From CAYHHI01 sp964356335 (GTDB lineage Bacteria; Arandabacterota; Arandabacteria; Arandabacterales; Arandabacteraceae), in NCBI GenBank assembly GCA_964356335.1, contig CAYHHI010000011.1:12203-76202 (forward strand): a stretch of DNA of 64,000 nt, in the 5' to 3' direction. Each line of letters starts with the position of its first letter. Position 1 is the first letter of the stretch. The translations under genes were made by a program, and so were the position numbers. Positions 34,173 to 43,723 of this stretch are shown one piece after another. The notes under the pieces were generated by a model that had not been told where the DNA came from, searched no databases, and was given only the letters and a program-made list of their open reading frames with translations.

Positions 34173-36776
34173 CTACCGCACCAGCGCGATCTTGGTGAGA
34201 CGACTCTCCTCGCCTGCTCTGAGCTGGCAGAAGTAAAAGCCTGCTGCGACCTGGTGGCCGAGGGCATTGGTGCCGTCCCAATGGATGGTGCGCGAGCCGA
34301 CAACCTTCTCCTCTTTGAGGAGCGTCTTGACCACCCGGCCTGTCGCGTCGAAGATGCTGAGCGTGACCTTGCGCCCGGGAGCGGGGACCACGAAGCGTAT
34401 CGCTGTCTCTCGGCCAAACGGATTGGGTGCGCTCTGAGCGAGCACAATCTTATCCATCTGCCCGCGACGAGCCACGGAGATGCCGGCGGCGGCATCTTCG
34501 TAAGTCACGATTGAGAAATCATCAACTCCGGCTTCGACGATCGAGCCCGGATCCTCATCAGCCGCGATGAATCTGAACTTGACCTGCGATGTGAGATCGA
34601 TGTAGTCGGTGAGGTCCTTCTCGACAAGCCGCCACGTGCGGTTGCTCGTGCTAATCGTCTCGAGGCGCACCCAGGTTGTCCCGCCATCGGCCGAGACATC
34701 AACCATCCAATCGTCGGTCTCGGGATTACTGCCGGTGTCATTGGAGTACCAGCGGTAGAAGCGTACGCGCGCGTTGTGATACGGCGAGAGATCGAAAACC
34801 GGGCTCATGAGCGTTGTCTTGCCGCCATCCACGTCGTATGACCCCTGACTCGTTCCTGCCGCACACTGTGTGATGTATGCCTTGACGCCTGGCGGTGGTG
34901 TGTGGTCATCCTCGGGCTGCGCGACGGTTTCCATCGGATCGCACCGTTCCCAGATTCCGGTTGTTGCATCATCGCCGACATCTCCGACCGTCCAGCCCTT
35001 GGCTGTCTCGAAGTCATCCGAAAAGACCGCCGTGATCGTGCCGACGAAGAAGGTGTGAACTGTTGCCGGAGCGCCGGTGGGGTCAGTGGCGCGGTTCCCG
35101 TCCGTATCTTCGGCCACGATGTAATAGGTGACATAGGTCCCGCCCTGCTGGGCCGGGATAAAGGCCTCATACTGATCGGGGTTCCCGGTCGCGCTCATTG
35201 TGAGCCCGTTCCATCCCTCGCCAGTTGAATAGTAAACGCGCAGCGAGTCAGGATTCAGTGTCGCGGCCGCTTTGATTGTCGCAACCACTCGATAAGGGTG
35301 CTGGGCGTCCTCGGTGTCCTCGAGGGGCGCGTGGGAGATGCCCACGCGGAAAGGCTCCGCCATGGTTGCCACCAGACTTACGCCTATCTTGACCGAGCGC
35401 TCCGCAAAAGTGGGGGAGTTGTAGCTGGTCCCCACGATGTCATTGGTAGTATGAATGTAAGGGCTGTAGCTTCCTGTGTCTTCGAAGAAGAGGATGGCGT
35501 CGTAGCCGGCAGCCCAGAATGATGCGTGGTCGCTGCTTGCACCGCCCGGCAGTGAGCCCTGAACTGCCGGGAGATTTGCTACGTAGAGATCTTGAACGTT
35601 GAAGGCCAGGTCACGCAGCCACTGCGAGCTAGTATTACTGATAATGTCGAGGTCCATGACGTCGCCGCTTGCAAGATAGCCGATCATGTCAACCGAGATC
35701 ATGCCGATGATGTCATCACCTCTTGCGGCCGCCTCGCTGGCGTAGGCGTCGCTACCGATAAGACCCTCTTCTTCAGCGCCGAAGGCGATCAGGGTGATGG
35801 TGTAATTGAACTGGTACTTGCTCAGGATCCGAGCACATTCGAGCACGCATTCGGTCCCTGTTGCGTTGTCATCCGCCCCGGGGCAGTTGTTTATGGTCGA
35901 AGTAGATGAGTCGTAGTGACCGCCGATCACAACGATCTTATCGGGGTTGGCCGTGCCGGGGATCACGGCGACCACATTATCCTTGTAACCGGCGTTGAAG
36001 TGATGGAAGTAAACGCTGTCGATGCCGTATGACTCAAACTTGCCCTTGATCCAGTTGGCGGCTGCCTGGCAGCTGTCCGTGGTGGCGTAGCGTGTTTTGA
36101 AATTCTGCATTCGCTGGACGTGAGCATTTATAGTGGAGGCCGAAACCGAATCGACCATCTGCTGGATCAAAGGGTCAGCTGCCATAGGTGCCATCGGGGC
36201 CAGAAGCTCGGGCAACCTTGCCTCAGCCTTCACGCGTATCGGGCGGATGAAAACTCGGGCGATTTCGAAGCCCGCGCCGACGATCATCGCGGCCTCCTCG
36301 GACGAAGCCTCGACCACCGCTTCAAGACCGTCGAACCTTAGAACACGAGCATTGGCTTCGATATCGCTCAACTTTGCTCCCTGTCTCACACCAACAGTGT
36401 AGTAAGTCTTCTCGCCGATCGGGCGGTCGAGCACAGCCCAGCTGAGACCGAGATTGCTCAGGACGGCCATCTCCCGGCCACCTGCCACCACGAGGAGATA
36501 GCGCTCAAGGTCGCGCACCACCATCACGCCCTCAGCCAAGAGGTCTGCAGCCGTTCCAGGGGCGGGATTGTTCACCGCAACGAGGGCGATATCGGACAAT
36601 GCTATATCGGGTAACGCCTTCTCGGTCCGTGTGCCATCCCCGAGCATGCCTTCGGACGCGTCCGAAGCAGCCACCGGCACAGCAGAAATGACGACGGCCA
36701 TAACGGCCGTAGTAGAGACGACGAGAATTGGAAGAAGGACGCCTGCTGCTAATGCCCTCCTGACGACGTTTCTCAT
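34173..36776 (-). CDS. secreted M28-family zinc aminopeptidase with sorting tail
   Basis: An 867-residue exported peptidase. It has an N-terminal hydrophobic signal (about 10-36) and a propeptide-like region to ~200. The M28 domain has metal ligands in IGGHYDSS (His288), GADDNATG, GAEEEGLIGS (catalytic Glu), VDMIGY and YIHTTND. A Cys pair (NCPG, LECA) may form a disulfide. The C-terminal half carries the same VFSDDFETAKGW/AYITQCAAGTS module as the downstream gluzincin, then the sorting domain QSAPNPFGRETAIRF ... GFYFCQLRAGEESRLTK. It lies 133 nt upstream of the gluzincin gene on the same strand. Both are probably surface or extracellular nutrient-scavenging enzymes. Confidence 0.9.
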   Translation of the reverse strand: MRNVVRRALAAGVLLPILVVSTTAVMAVVISAVPVAASDASEGMLGDGTRTEKALPDIALSDIALVAVNNPAPGTAADLLAEGVMVVRDLERYLLVVAGGREMAVLSNLGLSWAVLDRPIGEKTYYTVGVRQGAKLSDIEANARVLRFDGLEAVVEASSEEAAMIVGAGFEIARVFIRPIRVKAEARLPELLAPMAPMAADPLIQQMVDSVSASTINAHVQRMQNFKTRYATTDSCQAAANWIKGKFESYGIDSVYFHHFNAGYKDNVVAVIPGTANPDKIVVIGGHYDSSTSTINNCPGADDNATGTECVLECARILSKYQFNYTITLIAFGAEEEGLIGSDAYASEAAARGDDIIGMISVDMIGYLASGDVMDLDIISNTSSQWLRDLAFNVQDLYVANLPAVQGSLPGGASSDHASFWAAGYDAILFFEDTGSYSPYIHTTNDIVGTSYNSPTFAERSVKIGVSLVATMAEPFRVGISHAPLEDTEDAQHPYRVVATIKAAATLNPDSLRVYYSTGEGWNGLTMSATGNPDQYEAFIPAQQGGTYVTYYIVAEDTDGNRATDPTGAPATVHTFFVGTITAVFSDDFETAKGWTVGDVGDDATTGIWERCDPMETVAQPEDDHTPPPGVKAYITQCAAGTSQGSYDVDGGKTTLMSPVFDLSPYHNARVRFYRWYSNDTGSNPETDDWMVDVSADGGTTWVRLETISTSNRTWRLVEKDLTDYIDLTSQVKFRFIAADEDPGSIVEAGVDDFSIVTYEDAAAGISVARRGQMDKIVLAQSAPNPFGRETAIRFVVPAPGRKVTLSIFDATGRVVKTLLKEEKVVGSRTIHWDGTNALGHQVAAGFYFCQLRAGEESRLTKIALVR

Positions 36777-37200
36777 GTCACACCTCGTGTTGCGAACACC
36801 GTTTTCGTAACCAGTCGCATGACCGGCCTTTATACGACATACCCCCAGCTTTCTATTATCTCACAAATCCCTGCCCAATGCCAGCAAAACCGGCACAATC
36901 CAGCCGCCCACAGGTAGATCCTTGCATTCTGATTCGAACTGATTCGAACTCAGCCTCGTCCCGTCCCACGACTATGCTTGCAGTCAGCCCGCATGCCTGC
37001 CGAGGAGCCTACTCCTAATTCTCTTGCAGAATGACGCTTGCTACATATAGATTGACGCTATCGGACATTGGCGGGAGGCTCGCACGGCCCACCTGACGAA
37101 TGCCCAAGGGGGCATATCGGACGAGGACAGTCCAAGAAGTGCAGGTCAGGAACGGCCAACGCCCTCGCGTTTTGAATCGAAGGCCCTGATGGAGGATCGC
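36777..37200. other. divergent intergenic region with a short tandem repeat
   Basis: A 424-bp gap. It contains an exact 10-bp tandem GATTCGAACT x2 (36931-36950) and no convincing promoter or RNA gene. The GTTCGAATC-like string resembles a tRNA T-loop, but no tRNA can be folded around it. Confidence 0.5.
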
Positions 37201-37944
37201 ATGGCATTGAGGGAGGAGCTGGAGAGACAGGGTAGTTGGCTTTTCAGATGGAGAAGTTACCTGCCGCTATTGATGCTTCCTGTGGTGTTCATCGCGCTGA
37301 AGCATTCGGGGGGCATCGAGAGATCTGCGGGACACCTGGCGGAGGGTCTGTTTGAGGGGCTATGCGTAGCCATAAGCTTAATGGGTCTGGCCATCCGCTG
37401 TCTCACCGTTGGCTATATTCCTAAGGGGATATCCACCAGGAACAGAAAAGTGGGCCAAGCACCAAGCCTGAGAACGACAGACATGTATTCAGTAGTCCGA
37501 CATCCGCTCTATCTCGGTAACTTCCTCATTCTCCTGGGTATTGCGATGTCTATACAGGTGTGGTGGTTCGTCCTTATAGCCATGTTGGCCTTCTGGCTAT
37601 ACTACGAACGCATAATGTTCGCCGAAGAAGAAGCCCTCCGGGCAAAATTCGGGGAAGCGTATGCGGAATGGGCCGAGAAGACCCCTGCGTTCTTCCCGAG
37701 ATTCAAGAAGTGGCAGAAGCCGAGCTCACCGTTCTCGTTTCGGCACGTGCTGCGAAGAGAATACACAGGCTTCTTTGAGATAATTGCTGCCTTCGCCCTT
37801 CTGGAGTTCGCCGGAGACTGGCTGGCTGAAGGCAGGCTACGCTTCGGGCTCGGCCGGGCGATATTGCTCGCTTTTGGATTCGTGACCTATCTAATCCTGA
37901 GGACCCTCAAGAAGAGAACGAAAATCCTGGAGCCCGCTGACTGA
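37201..37944 (+). CDS. isoprenylcysteine carboxylmethyltransferase-like membrane methyltransferase
   Basis: A 247-residue integral membrane methyltransferase. The SAM-binding core is MYSVVRHPLYLGNFLILLGI with the RHPLY motif, and the downstream catalytic segment is YERIMFAEEEALRAKFGEAY. The GYIPKGISTRNRK segment before it recalls enzymes that methylate lipid A phosphate or phospholipid head groups. A lipid substrate is therefore likely, but not proven. ATG at 37201 with GGAGG 5 nt upstream is preferred to ATG at 37189. Confidence 0.8.
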   Translation: MALREELERQGSWLFRWRSYLPLLMLPVVFIALKHSGGIERSAGHLAEGLFEGLCVAISLMGLAIRCLTVGYIPKGISTRNRKVGQAPSLRTTDMYSVVRHPLYLGNFLILLGIAMSIQVWWFVLIAMLAFWLYYERIMFAEEEALRAKFGEAYAEWAEKTPAFFPRFKKWQKPSSPFSFRHVLRREYTGFFEIIAAFALLEFAGDWLAEGRLRFGLGRAILLAFGFVTYLILRTLKKRTKILEPAD

Positions 37945-38120
37945 TAGTTTTCTATTACCCGACCGCTTTGCGCCACTTTCGTGCCCGGAAGGCAAGGACC
38001 ACCAAGTGCGCTGAAAAAGCGATGCCGTGATACCGGACATGAAGTTCACCTCCTTGTTTTGACGGCACCAGGATAGGGGCAGGGGCAGAGGACAGGCGTG
38101 TCAACAGAAGAGAATTCTGC

Positions 38121-40361
38121 TTACTTCACGCCAAGCTCCTCAAGCACATTTTGGGCGTTATCGACGTAGTCGGCGACCCACAGCACGTACCGTATGTCCA
38201 CGCTTATGGAACGGTGCAGGATTTCATCGAATGCGAAATCACCACTCACGGCCTCGTAGTTTCCATCAAAGAGACAGCCGACCAGCTCCCCTCTCGCATT
38301 GAGAAGAGGGCTCCCCGAGTTCCCGTTTGTGGAATCGTGGGTTGTGAGTAGGTCCACCGGCACATCGTCAAGGTCGCGGTCGATGTAGGGTCCATAGGAT
38401 TTACGGGCAGCGAGATTGAGAATCTTCGCCGGACAATTAAACGGCGCGATCCCCGTATTCTTCTCGACCACTCCACGCAAGGTCGTGAAAGGTTCGTACC
38501 ACACTCCATCGCGAGGCGGGTAGCCGGCGACCACACCATAGTTGAAGCGCATGGTGCTATTGGCATCTGGATAAACCTCATGCTGTGTCTGTGCCTCTAT
38601 CGCCTCAATCCATTTGGGTGTGAGCATCTGGAGCGTCCCGTCGATACGCTTCTGCCGTATGATTCTTTCCTCGTTCTCTTCATAGAGGTTGGCGGCAAAG
38701 GCGATGAAAGCATCGCCTTCCTTCAAGAGGGCCGCATGCGACAGATCAAACATCCCCAGGCGCTCTTGCTCATCGTTGAGGCTTGTCCTGGAATACAGGT
38801 CATCCAGGAACTTCGCAAATTCCTCCTCGAGCTCGCCGCCAGTATTCTTGCCGAATATGGCATCGAAAGCTCGCACCCTTTGCCCCCCAGGTAGAACTGC
38901 CATTTCCTGGAGCAACATCTTAAGTATTGCGCGGTCACTCGCAGGGTCATAGCTAGTCTGGAAGATGCTCAAATCTCTCCTGAGATCGGGGATCTCGCGG
39001 TCCATGAATCTGGGGTCACGGTCCAGATCGTCCCTGGTCTTCTGGAGGCTCCATTTATACAGGAGCATCGCCTGGCCGAGGAGCCCTTCGCCGGTAGCGT
39101 ATTCAAGAATGAGATCTTTCATAGCATGCAGGGAACGCTCCTCATACAAGGACTTGAAATCATCAAGGATAGTGCCGTATTTCGCCTGCATCTTTGGATC
39201 CTTGGCGAGGTTCGCGCGAAACTCACCCTCCATAGCTTGCTGGCGCTCGACCAGCTCGGAGCGCCGGAAACCTTCCAGCACACCCTCGTTCTTCTTCAAG
39301 TAATTGTTCAGGTCCTTCATCTTTCCAGCCACTAGCACCCGAGCGGCCGGATCAGCCTTGGATTGTTCCTCCAGTATCTTCACCATCTGGCGGTCCAGCC
39401 TTATCCTCTCGGGAAACTCGAATTCCTCATAATCCCCGAGCGCATATGAAGTGAGATAGCGATGTGTGCTTCTAGGGAACCCGATGATGAAAGCGAAATC
39501 GCCCTCTTTGAGCCCTTCCGGTGCCACTGCGAGATAGCGCTTCGGTCCGTAGGGGACATTATCCTTTGAGAAGTCAGTGGATCTTCCGTCAGGAGCCACA
39601 TAGGCGCGGAGGAATGAAAAATCCCCCGTGTGGCGCGGCCACATCCAGTTATCAATATCCCCACCGTATTCTCCGATTGCCCGGGCCGGCACGTACACCA
39701 CGCGCACATCTCTTATCTTCAGGAAGGTGTAGAGGAAATATCTCGCCCCGCCGAAGAAGCTCGAGACCTCGCAATAAATGTCACTGCCGGCCTCTTGTCC
39801 ACGCGCCTCATCTTCCTTGACGATTTGCTTCGTCCTTTTCTCGATAGCCATGTAACGCTCCAGGGGCGTCATCGCTGGTTTGACCTCAGAGAAGACCTTC
39901 TCAGTAACATCCTCGCTGGATTGCATGATGTAGGCGATATAGCCAAGGGCAGGCACTTCCTCGCCTCTGGTCTTCGCGAGGAAGCCCCGTTCGATATAGT
40001 TCTTGTCCGGAGTACTCATTCGCTGCACTGAACCGAACGCCACATGATGATTGGTGAGAATGAGCCCCTCCGGGGATACAAAGGCACCGGTCGCACCCAT
40101 CCTCCCCATCTGCACGACGGCATTGGCTATCCCCGTGCCGGCGGAGTTCCAGATCTCGTCTCTGCCGAGCTCAAGGCCCTTGTCCTGCATCTCCTGCATC
40201 ACTTCATCCGGCAACTCCTGAGGAAGCCACATGCCCTCGGCACAATGCGCAGGGCTGACGCAGGCGACGCACGCAACAGCGGCGATGAAGCAGACAGCCA
40301 GACCTTTTCCTACAAACTCAACAGTGTTGCTAAGCCCCATGATAACTGACCGATATCTCAT
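38121..40361 (-). CDS. S46-family dipeptidyl peptidase (DPP7/DPP11-like)
   Basis: A 746-residue exported serine exopeptidase that releases dipeptides. The signal peptide is at about 1-41, ending SPAHCAEG. The catalytic triad is visible: His in LILTNHHVAFGS, Asp in GGDIDNWMWPRHTGDFSF and Ser in STNGNSGSPLLN. The specificity loop reads CLFDGNYEAVSGDFAFDE; a Gly in this position is associated with hydrophobic P1 preference in characterised enzymes (moderate confidence). The start is the ATG at 40361, since the upstream extension lies outside the signal. A 20-bp part of the signal sequence (near 40303-40322) matches the dispersed repeat of 16.9-19.3 kb. S46 enzymes are typical of Bacteroidetes relatives. 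Confidence 0.9.
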   Translation of the reverse strand: MRYRSVIMGLSNTVEFVGKGLAVCFIAAVACVACVSPAHCAEGMWLPQELPDEVMQEMQDKGLELGRDEIWNSAGTGIANAVVQMGRMGATGAFVSPEGLILTNHHVAFGSVQRMSTPDKNYIERGFLAKTRGEEVPALGYIAYIMQSSEDVTEKVFSEVKPAMTPLERYMAIEKRTKQIVKEDEARGQEAGSDIYCEVSSFFGGARYFLYTFLKIRDVRVVYVPARAIGEYGGDIDNWMWPRHTGDFSFLRAYVAPDGRSTDFSKDNVPYGPKRYLAVAPEGLKEGDFAFIIGFPRSTHRYLTSYALGDYEEFEFPERIRLDRQMVKILEEQSKADPAARVLVAGKMKDLNNYLKKNEGVLEGFRRSELVERQQAMEGEFRANLAKDPKMQAKYGTILDDFKSLYEERSLHAMKDLILEYATGEGLLGQAMLLYKWSLQKTRDDLDRDPRFMDREIPDLRRDLSIFQTSYDPASDRAILKMLLQEMAVLPGGQRVRAFDAIFGKNTGGELEEEFAKFLDDLYSRTSLNDEQERLGMFDLSHAALLKEGDAFIAFAANLYEENEERIIRQKRIDGTLQMLTPKWIEAIEAQTQHEVYPDANSTMRFNYGVVAGYPPRDGVWYEPFTTLRGVVEKNTGIAPFNCPAKILNLAARKSYGPYIDRDLDDVPVDLLTTHDSTNGNSGSPLLNARGELVGCLFDGNYEAVSGDFAFDEILHRSISVDIRYVLWVADYVDNAQNVLEELGVK

Positions 40362-40578
40362 CTTCAGCCCCCGTTGAGGAATCTCATCCAACGCAGACAC
40401 GCTCGTACACAAGCTTCACGATATCCAGGCGCGCGACAGATCCCGATGAGCAAGTCGCGAGCGCGTCATCGGTCTCAGTAGGCGACCATCCCGGATTGAG
40501 GATATCACCGATGTCTGCCCTGATCCAGATTTCTTCGAGCTGCGGTGGCATCATTATGATTCGCGAGCGATCCTCTGG

Positions 40579-40607
40579 TTGACCCCCGACCGCCGGCATG
40601 GTACAGT
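40579..40607 (+). promoter_or_regulatory. promoter of the lipoprotein gene
   Basis: TTGACC (40579-40584), 17-bp spacer, TACAGT (40602-40607), 43 nt before the ATG at 40650. Confidence 0.65.
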
Positions 40608-40649
40608 CACCCCCTGGCAACGTGGAATCCTCTTGAAAGGAGGCAAGCG

Positions 40650-41525
40650 ATGAACCGCAACCGAAGGTTACAGGCGGGTGTGGTGTCTCTCGTGGCAATG
40701 CTAACTATCGGGATTCTGGCTGGATGCGCCGGAAAGCTAGGGTTTGGGGGTGGAAAGGGCCGCATCCTCGAGTATGCCATGCCCAAAGGGCGAGTGTTGA
40801 ACTATGAGGCGACGCAGCACTCCACCCAGACAATGCAGGTAATGGGCCAGTCGATTGAGAACACGATGATCTCGAAATATGCGTTCTCGCTGGAGCCCAA
40901 AGGTCTGAGCGGCAGGGATCATACCGTAAGTGTCACCGTCAATTCAATGGATGTCGCCGTCACTACTCCTCAGGGGCAGATGTCTCCTGACGTAAGCGGT
41001 GCGGTGGGAAAAGGTTTTGATATGACGCTCTCGAAATTAGGCAAGGAGGTCGACGTATCAGGCGCCCAATCCCTGACGGTAAACATGGGAGGGCAGACAC
41101 GGAGCATGGTCTCAGACTTCAGGACAATATTCCCTGACCTGCCCGGGACACACCTGAAGGTGGGAGACACCTGGACGGCCCGGGACACCGTTACTACGGA
41201 GGAGGGTGGCCTCGAGACCAGTGTCATTTTCGAAAGCGTGAATACACTTCAGGGATTCGAGCCCGTGGATGGTCTGGAATGTGCGAAGATAACGGCTACC
41301 GTGACAGGCACCTTCGGAGGCAAAGGGCAGCAACAGGGTGCGGATCTGACTCTCGACGGAAAGATTGAGGGGACTGAAACCTGGTACTTCGCCCGCGAGA
41401 AGGGTCTTTTCGTCAAGTCGTCAACCGATCTCCGTATGGACGGCAACGTGGTTGTTGCCGGGGCCCAGAACATGACGATTCCCATGAAACAAGAAATGAA
41501 GATCGAGGTTGCGCTTGTAAAGTAG
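40650..41525 (+). CDS. lipoprotein of unknown function (DUF6263-like)
   Basis: A 291-residue lipoprotein with perfect lipobox LAGC at Cys26 after the signal MLTIGILAG. The mature part is beta-rich: GRVLNYEATQHSTQTMQVMG, HTVSVTVNSMDVAVTTP, LPGTHLKVGDTWTARDTV and ETWYFAREKGLFVKS. The LKVGDTW and ETWYF-x5-GLFVK patterns fit DUF6263-type proteins. AAAGGAGG precedes the ATG. No catalytic residues are recognisable. It stands alone between divergent or distant neighbours. Confidence 0.72.
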   Translation: MNRNRRLQAGVVSLVAMLTIGILAGCAGKLGFGGGKGRILEYAMPKGRVLNYEATQHSTQTMQVMGQSIENTMISKYAFSLEPKGLSGRDHTVSVTVNSMDVAVTTPQGQMSPDVSGAVGKGFDMTLSKLGKEVDVSGAQSLTVNMGGQTRSMVSDFRTIFPDLPGTHLKVGDTWTARDTVTTEEGGLETSVIFESVNTLQGFEPVDGLECAKITATVTGTFGGKGQQQGADLTLDGKIEGTETWYFAREKGLFVKSSTDLRMDGNVVVAGAQNMTIPMKQEMKIEVALVK

Positions 41526-41592
41526 ACGCACAAAATATCTAAATTGCGCTTGACTTCTGCCGATGTTCCTATTAAGCTAAGTCATTCGCAGG

Positions 41593-41617
41593 CTGCCAGC
41601 ACGATGATGGCTGGCAG
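41593..41617 (+). terminator. hairpin after the lipoprotein gene
   Basis: CTGCCAGC / GCTGGCAG stem, 9-nt loop, 68 nt past the stop codon, no T-tract. A TTGACT-17 bp-TAAGCT pair sits just before it (41550-41578). The rest of the 41526-41906 gap holds nothing recognisable. Confidence 0.4.
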
Positions 41618-41906
41618 GATAGACTGCGAGCAAAGCAGCCGCATGTTGTTTTGCCGAACGGGTTTTGAGATCGTGGAGGTGAGAAATCTCAAATCTGCAG
41701 TACCGGAGTGTACTGAAGTATCAAGAAGTGTCAGGAAGTACAAAGAAGAAGGAAGATGGGAGTTCGAGTAGTCAAACTAACGTGAACAGCTCTGCGCTCG
41801 GAATAACTGAGACCCCCTTGGATCCATTCTATAAGCGGCTGATTAGGGTATCCAATCAGGATCGAGTCAATCCGGTATAACTGTTCCAACCAAAATGGAG
41901 AGTGGA

Positions 41907-42206
41907 ATGAATATCTACGTAGGAAACATATCGCGCGACGTCACCCAGGACGAATTGATGAAGGCCTTCCAGGCCCACGGCCAGGTGACAACTGTGAATA
42001 TAATCACTGACAAGTTCACTGGCGAATCCAGAGGCTTCGGCTTCGTGGAGATGCCGGTGGCTGCTGAAGCCCTTGCGGCGATCAGCACGCTCAACAATCA
42101 GGAGTTGAAGGGTCGCCCCCTGAACGTCAACGAGGCTCGCCCTCGGGACGACAAACCTCGCGATGGTGGTGGAGGAGGAAGGTCCTTCAGAAGGAATTCC
42201 TGGTAG
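41907..42206 (+). CDS. RRM-domain RNA-binding protein
   Basis: A 99-residue single-RRM protein of the bacterial glycine-rich RNA-binding type. RNP2 is IYVGNI at the N-terminus and RNP1 is RGFGFVEM in the centre. The tail is basic and Gly-rich (DDKPRDGGGGGRSFRR). ATG at 41907 follows GGAGAGTGGA closely; an ATG 12 nt earlier is less well placed. Homologues are often cold- or stress-induced RNA chaperones; the role here is unknown. It ends at a strong terminator. Confidence 0.88.
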   Translation: MNIYVGNISRDVTQDELMKAFQAHGQVTTVNIITDKFTGESRGFGFVEMPVAAEALAAISTLNNQELKGRPLNVNEARPRDDKPRDGGGGGRSFRRNSW

Positions 42207-42270
42207 ATCCTACCGCGCAGCGATCTTGCGCACGTTGCGCAGCTAGCCGCGTGGAAAGATGAACAAAGAA

Positions 42271-42298
42271 GGGCCCCACAATGGGGCCCTTTCTCTTT
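42271..42298 (+). terminator. intrinsic terminator after the RRM gene
   Basis: GGGCCCCA / TGGGGCCC perfect stem with a 3-nt loop, then TTTCTCTTT. The stem extends through flanking AAAG/CTTT. Confidence 0.88.
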
Positions 42299-42349
42299 CC
42301 CATCCCTCGGCCTCGACACCACACCGGATCTGATCGCGTCCGCAGGGCT

Positions 42350-42366
42350 TTGGCTCCTCGGGCAGG
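42350..42366. repeat. tRNA-Asn-like 3'-end fragment, direct repeat 1
   Basis: TTGGCTCCTCGGGCAGG. Its reverse complement ends ...CCGAGGAGCCA, the 3' acceptor strand and CCA of a tRNA-Asn-like gene. An exact second copy at 43670-43686 brackets the DUF4143 ATPase gene. Confidence 0.7.
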
Positions 42367-42443
42367 GTTTCGTCAAGTAGCTCAGCACTTTCTGCTTGCA
42401 ATTCTGCATTTCAAATGCATAATTGCGGGAGGAGGCGTAGGCA

Positions 42444-43667
42444 ATGACCAGTCGTTATATCAGACGATCGTTGGAAGCAGTAGTCGATAAGGCGGTGCGG
42501 GAGTTTCCGGCTGTGGTCCTAACCGGCCCGCGCCAGTCGGGTAAGACAACCTTGTTGCGGCACCTCTTTGACCGAGACCACCGGTATGTTTCGCTCGAGC
42601 CGCCGGATGTGAGGGTAGCGGCGGGGACTGACCCACGCGGCTTCATCGAGATGTATGCTCCTCCCGTGATCTTCGATGAGGTTCAGTACGCGCCTGATCT
42701 TCTGCCCTACATCAAGGAGAGGATCGACTCAGCGAGAACGAAGAAGGGCCAATATCTCTTGACTGGCTCTCAGAACCTGCTGTTGATGAAGAGTGTGACG
42801 GAGTCATTGGCAGGGCGAGCAGCAATACTCAAACTCCTACCCCTGTCCCAGCGTGAGGCAGCAGGCCAGCCGCAGACGCCCCTACCATGGGAGAGGAGGA
42901 GGACCGAGCGGCCGGCTCCTAAGCCGGCCCACAAAGCTCTGTGGCAGAGCCTTCTTAGGGGCGGCTATCCGGAGATTGTAGCGGACCCGAAGCGGGGTGC
43001 AGGTCTATGGCATGCGAGCTATGTCCAGACTTATCTGGAACGGGATGTGCGGGGACTTCGCGAGATCGCTGACCTACCCCAGTTTCAGAGCTTCCTCCGC
43101 CTGCTTGCATCTCGAAGCGCACAGCTTCTTAACCTCACCGATCTGGCCCGGGACCTCGGTATCGCGGTGAATACCGTAAAGGCTTGGCTGTCTGTTTTGC
43201 AGGCGACCTATCAGGTTATTTTACTCCGCCCGTATTTCGCCAATGTTGGAAAGCGGTTGATCAAGACTCCGAAGATCTACTTTAGTGATGTTGGGACGCT
43301 TTGTTATCTTGTGGGCCTTAAAGATCCAGAACACGCAGCTTCCGGTCCCATGGGCGGTGCGATTATGGAAACCGCCGTTCTCTCTGAGATTGTGCGTAGG
43401 ACGACTCACACAGGGAGAGACCCTGAAATCTATTTCTGGCGGACGTCAGCGGGTTCCGAAGTGGACCTGGTGGTCGCTCACAATGGGAAGCTGATTCCTA
43501 TTGAAGTCAAACTCTCCTCGACTCCCAAGCCAGCGATGGCTTCAGGGATCAGAACGTTCCAAGAGGACATGGGTGCCAGGGCGGCTCATGGGTTTGTGGT
43601 TCACTCCGGAGACACCCATCTGCCTCTGGGGCGGGAAGTCTCGGCGCTGCCTTTCCAAGAGATGTGA
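42444..43667 (+). CDS. AAA ATPase with C-terminal DUF4143
   Basis: A 407-residue ATPase of the AAA_14-DUF4143 family. Walker A is LTGPRQSGKTTLLRHLF (about 26-42) and Walker B is PPVIFDEVQYAP, with the sensor region QYLLTGSQNLLLM. A winged-helix part (LLNLTDLARDLGIAVNTVKAW) follows. The C-terminal nuclease-like DUF4143 segment contains AGSEVDLVVAHNGKLIPIEV followed by K, reminiscent of the PD-(D/E)xK fold. A Pro/Arg-rich insertion around 150-165 is unusual. Such genes are abundant, variable and often in accessory DNA; function is unproven. It is bracketed by exact 17-bp tRNA-derived repeats. Confidence 0.85.
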   Translation: MTSRYIRRSLEAVVDKAVREFPAVVLTGPRQSGKTTLLRHLFDRDHRYVSLEPPDVRVAAGTDPRGFIEMYAPPVIFDEVQYAPDLLPYIKERIDSARTKKGQYLLTGSQNLLLMKSVTESLAGRAAILKLLPLSQREAAGQPQTPLPWERRRTERPAPKPAHKALWQSLLRGGYPEIVADPKRGAGLWHASYVQTYLERDVRGLREIADLPQFQSFLRLLASRSAQLLNLTDLARDLGIAVNTVKAWLSVLQATYQVILLRPYFANVGKRLIKTPKIYFSDVGTLCYLVGLKDPEHAASGPMGGAIMETAVLSEIVRRTTHTGRDPEIYFWRTSAGSEVDLVVAHNGKLIPIEVKLSSTPKPAMASGIRTFQEDMGARAAHGFVVHSGDTHLPLGREVSALPFQEM

Positions 43668-43669
43668 CC

Positions 43670-43712
43670 TTGGCTCCTCGGGCAGGTGTCCCAGGGCGCG
43701 GTGCTGTGGGAT
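43670..43712. repeat. tRNA-Asn-like fragment, direct repeat 2, extended to a 42-bp repeat
   Basis: 43670-43686 repeats 42350-42366 exactly. Positions 43671-43712 also match 49561-49602 with three differences. The extended form can fold (CCTCGGG with CCCAGGG). It lies in the 56-bp gap between the convergent ATPase and kinase genes. Confidence 0.75.
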
Positions 43713-43723
43713 TTAGGCAGCGA

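Noticed and set aside
36931..36950. TTCGAATC-like string suggesting a tRNA
   Set aside because: It is a 10-bp tandem repeat; no acceptor, D or anticodon stem can be drawn around it.
40384..40698. Leftward frame of 104 codons across the lipoprotein promoter
   Set aside because: It covers a good promoter and ribosome site of the opposite gene and matches nothing recognisable.
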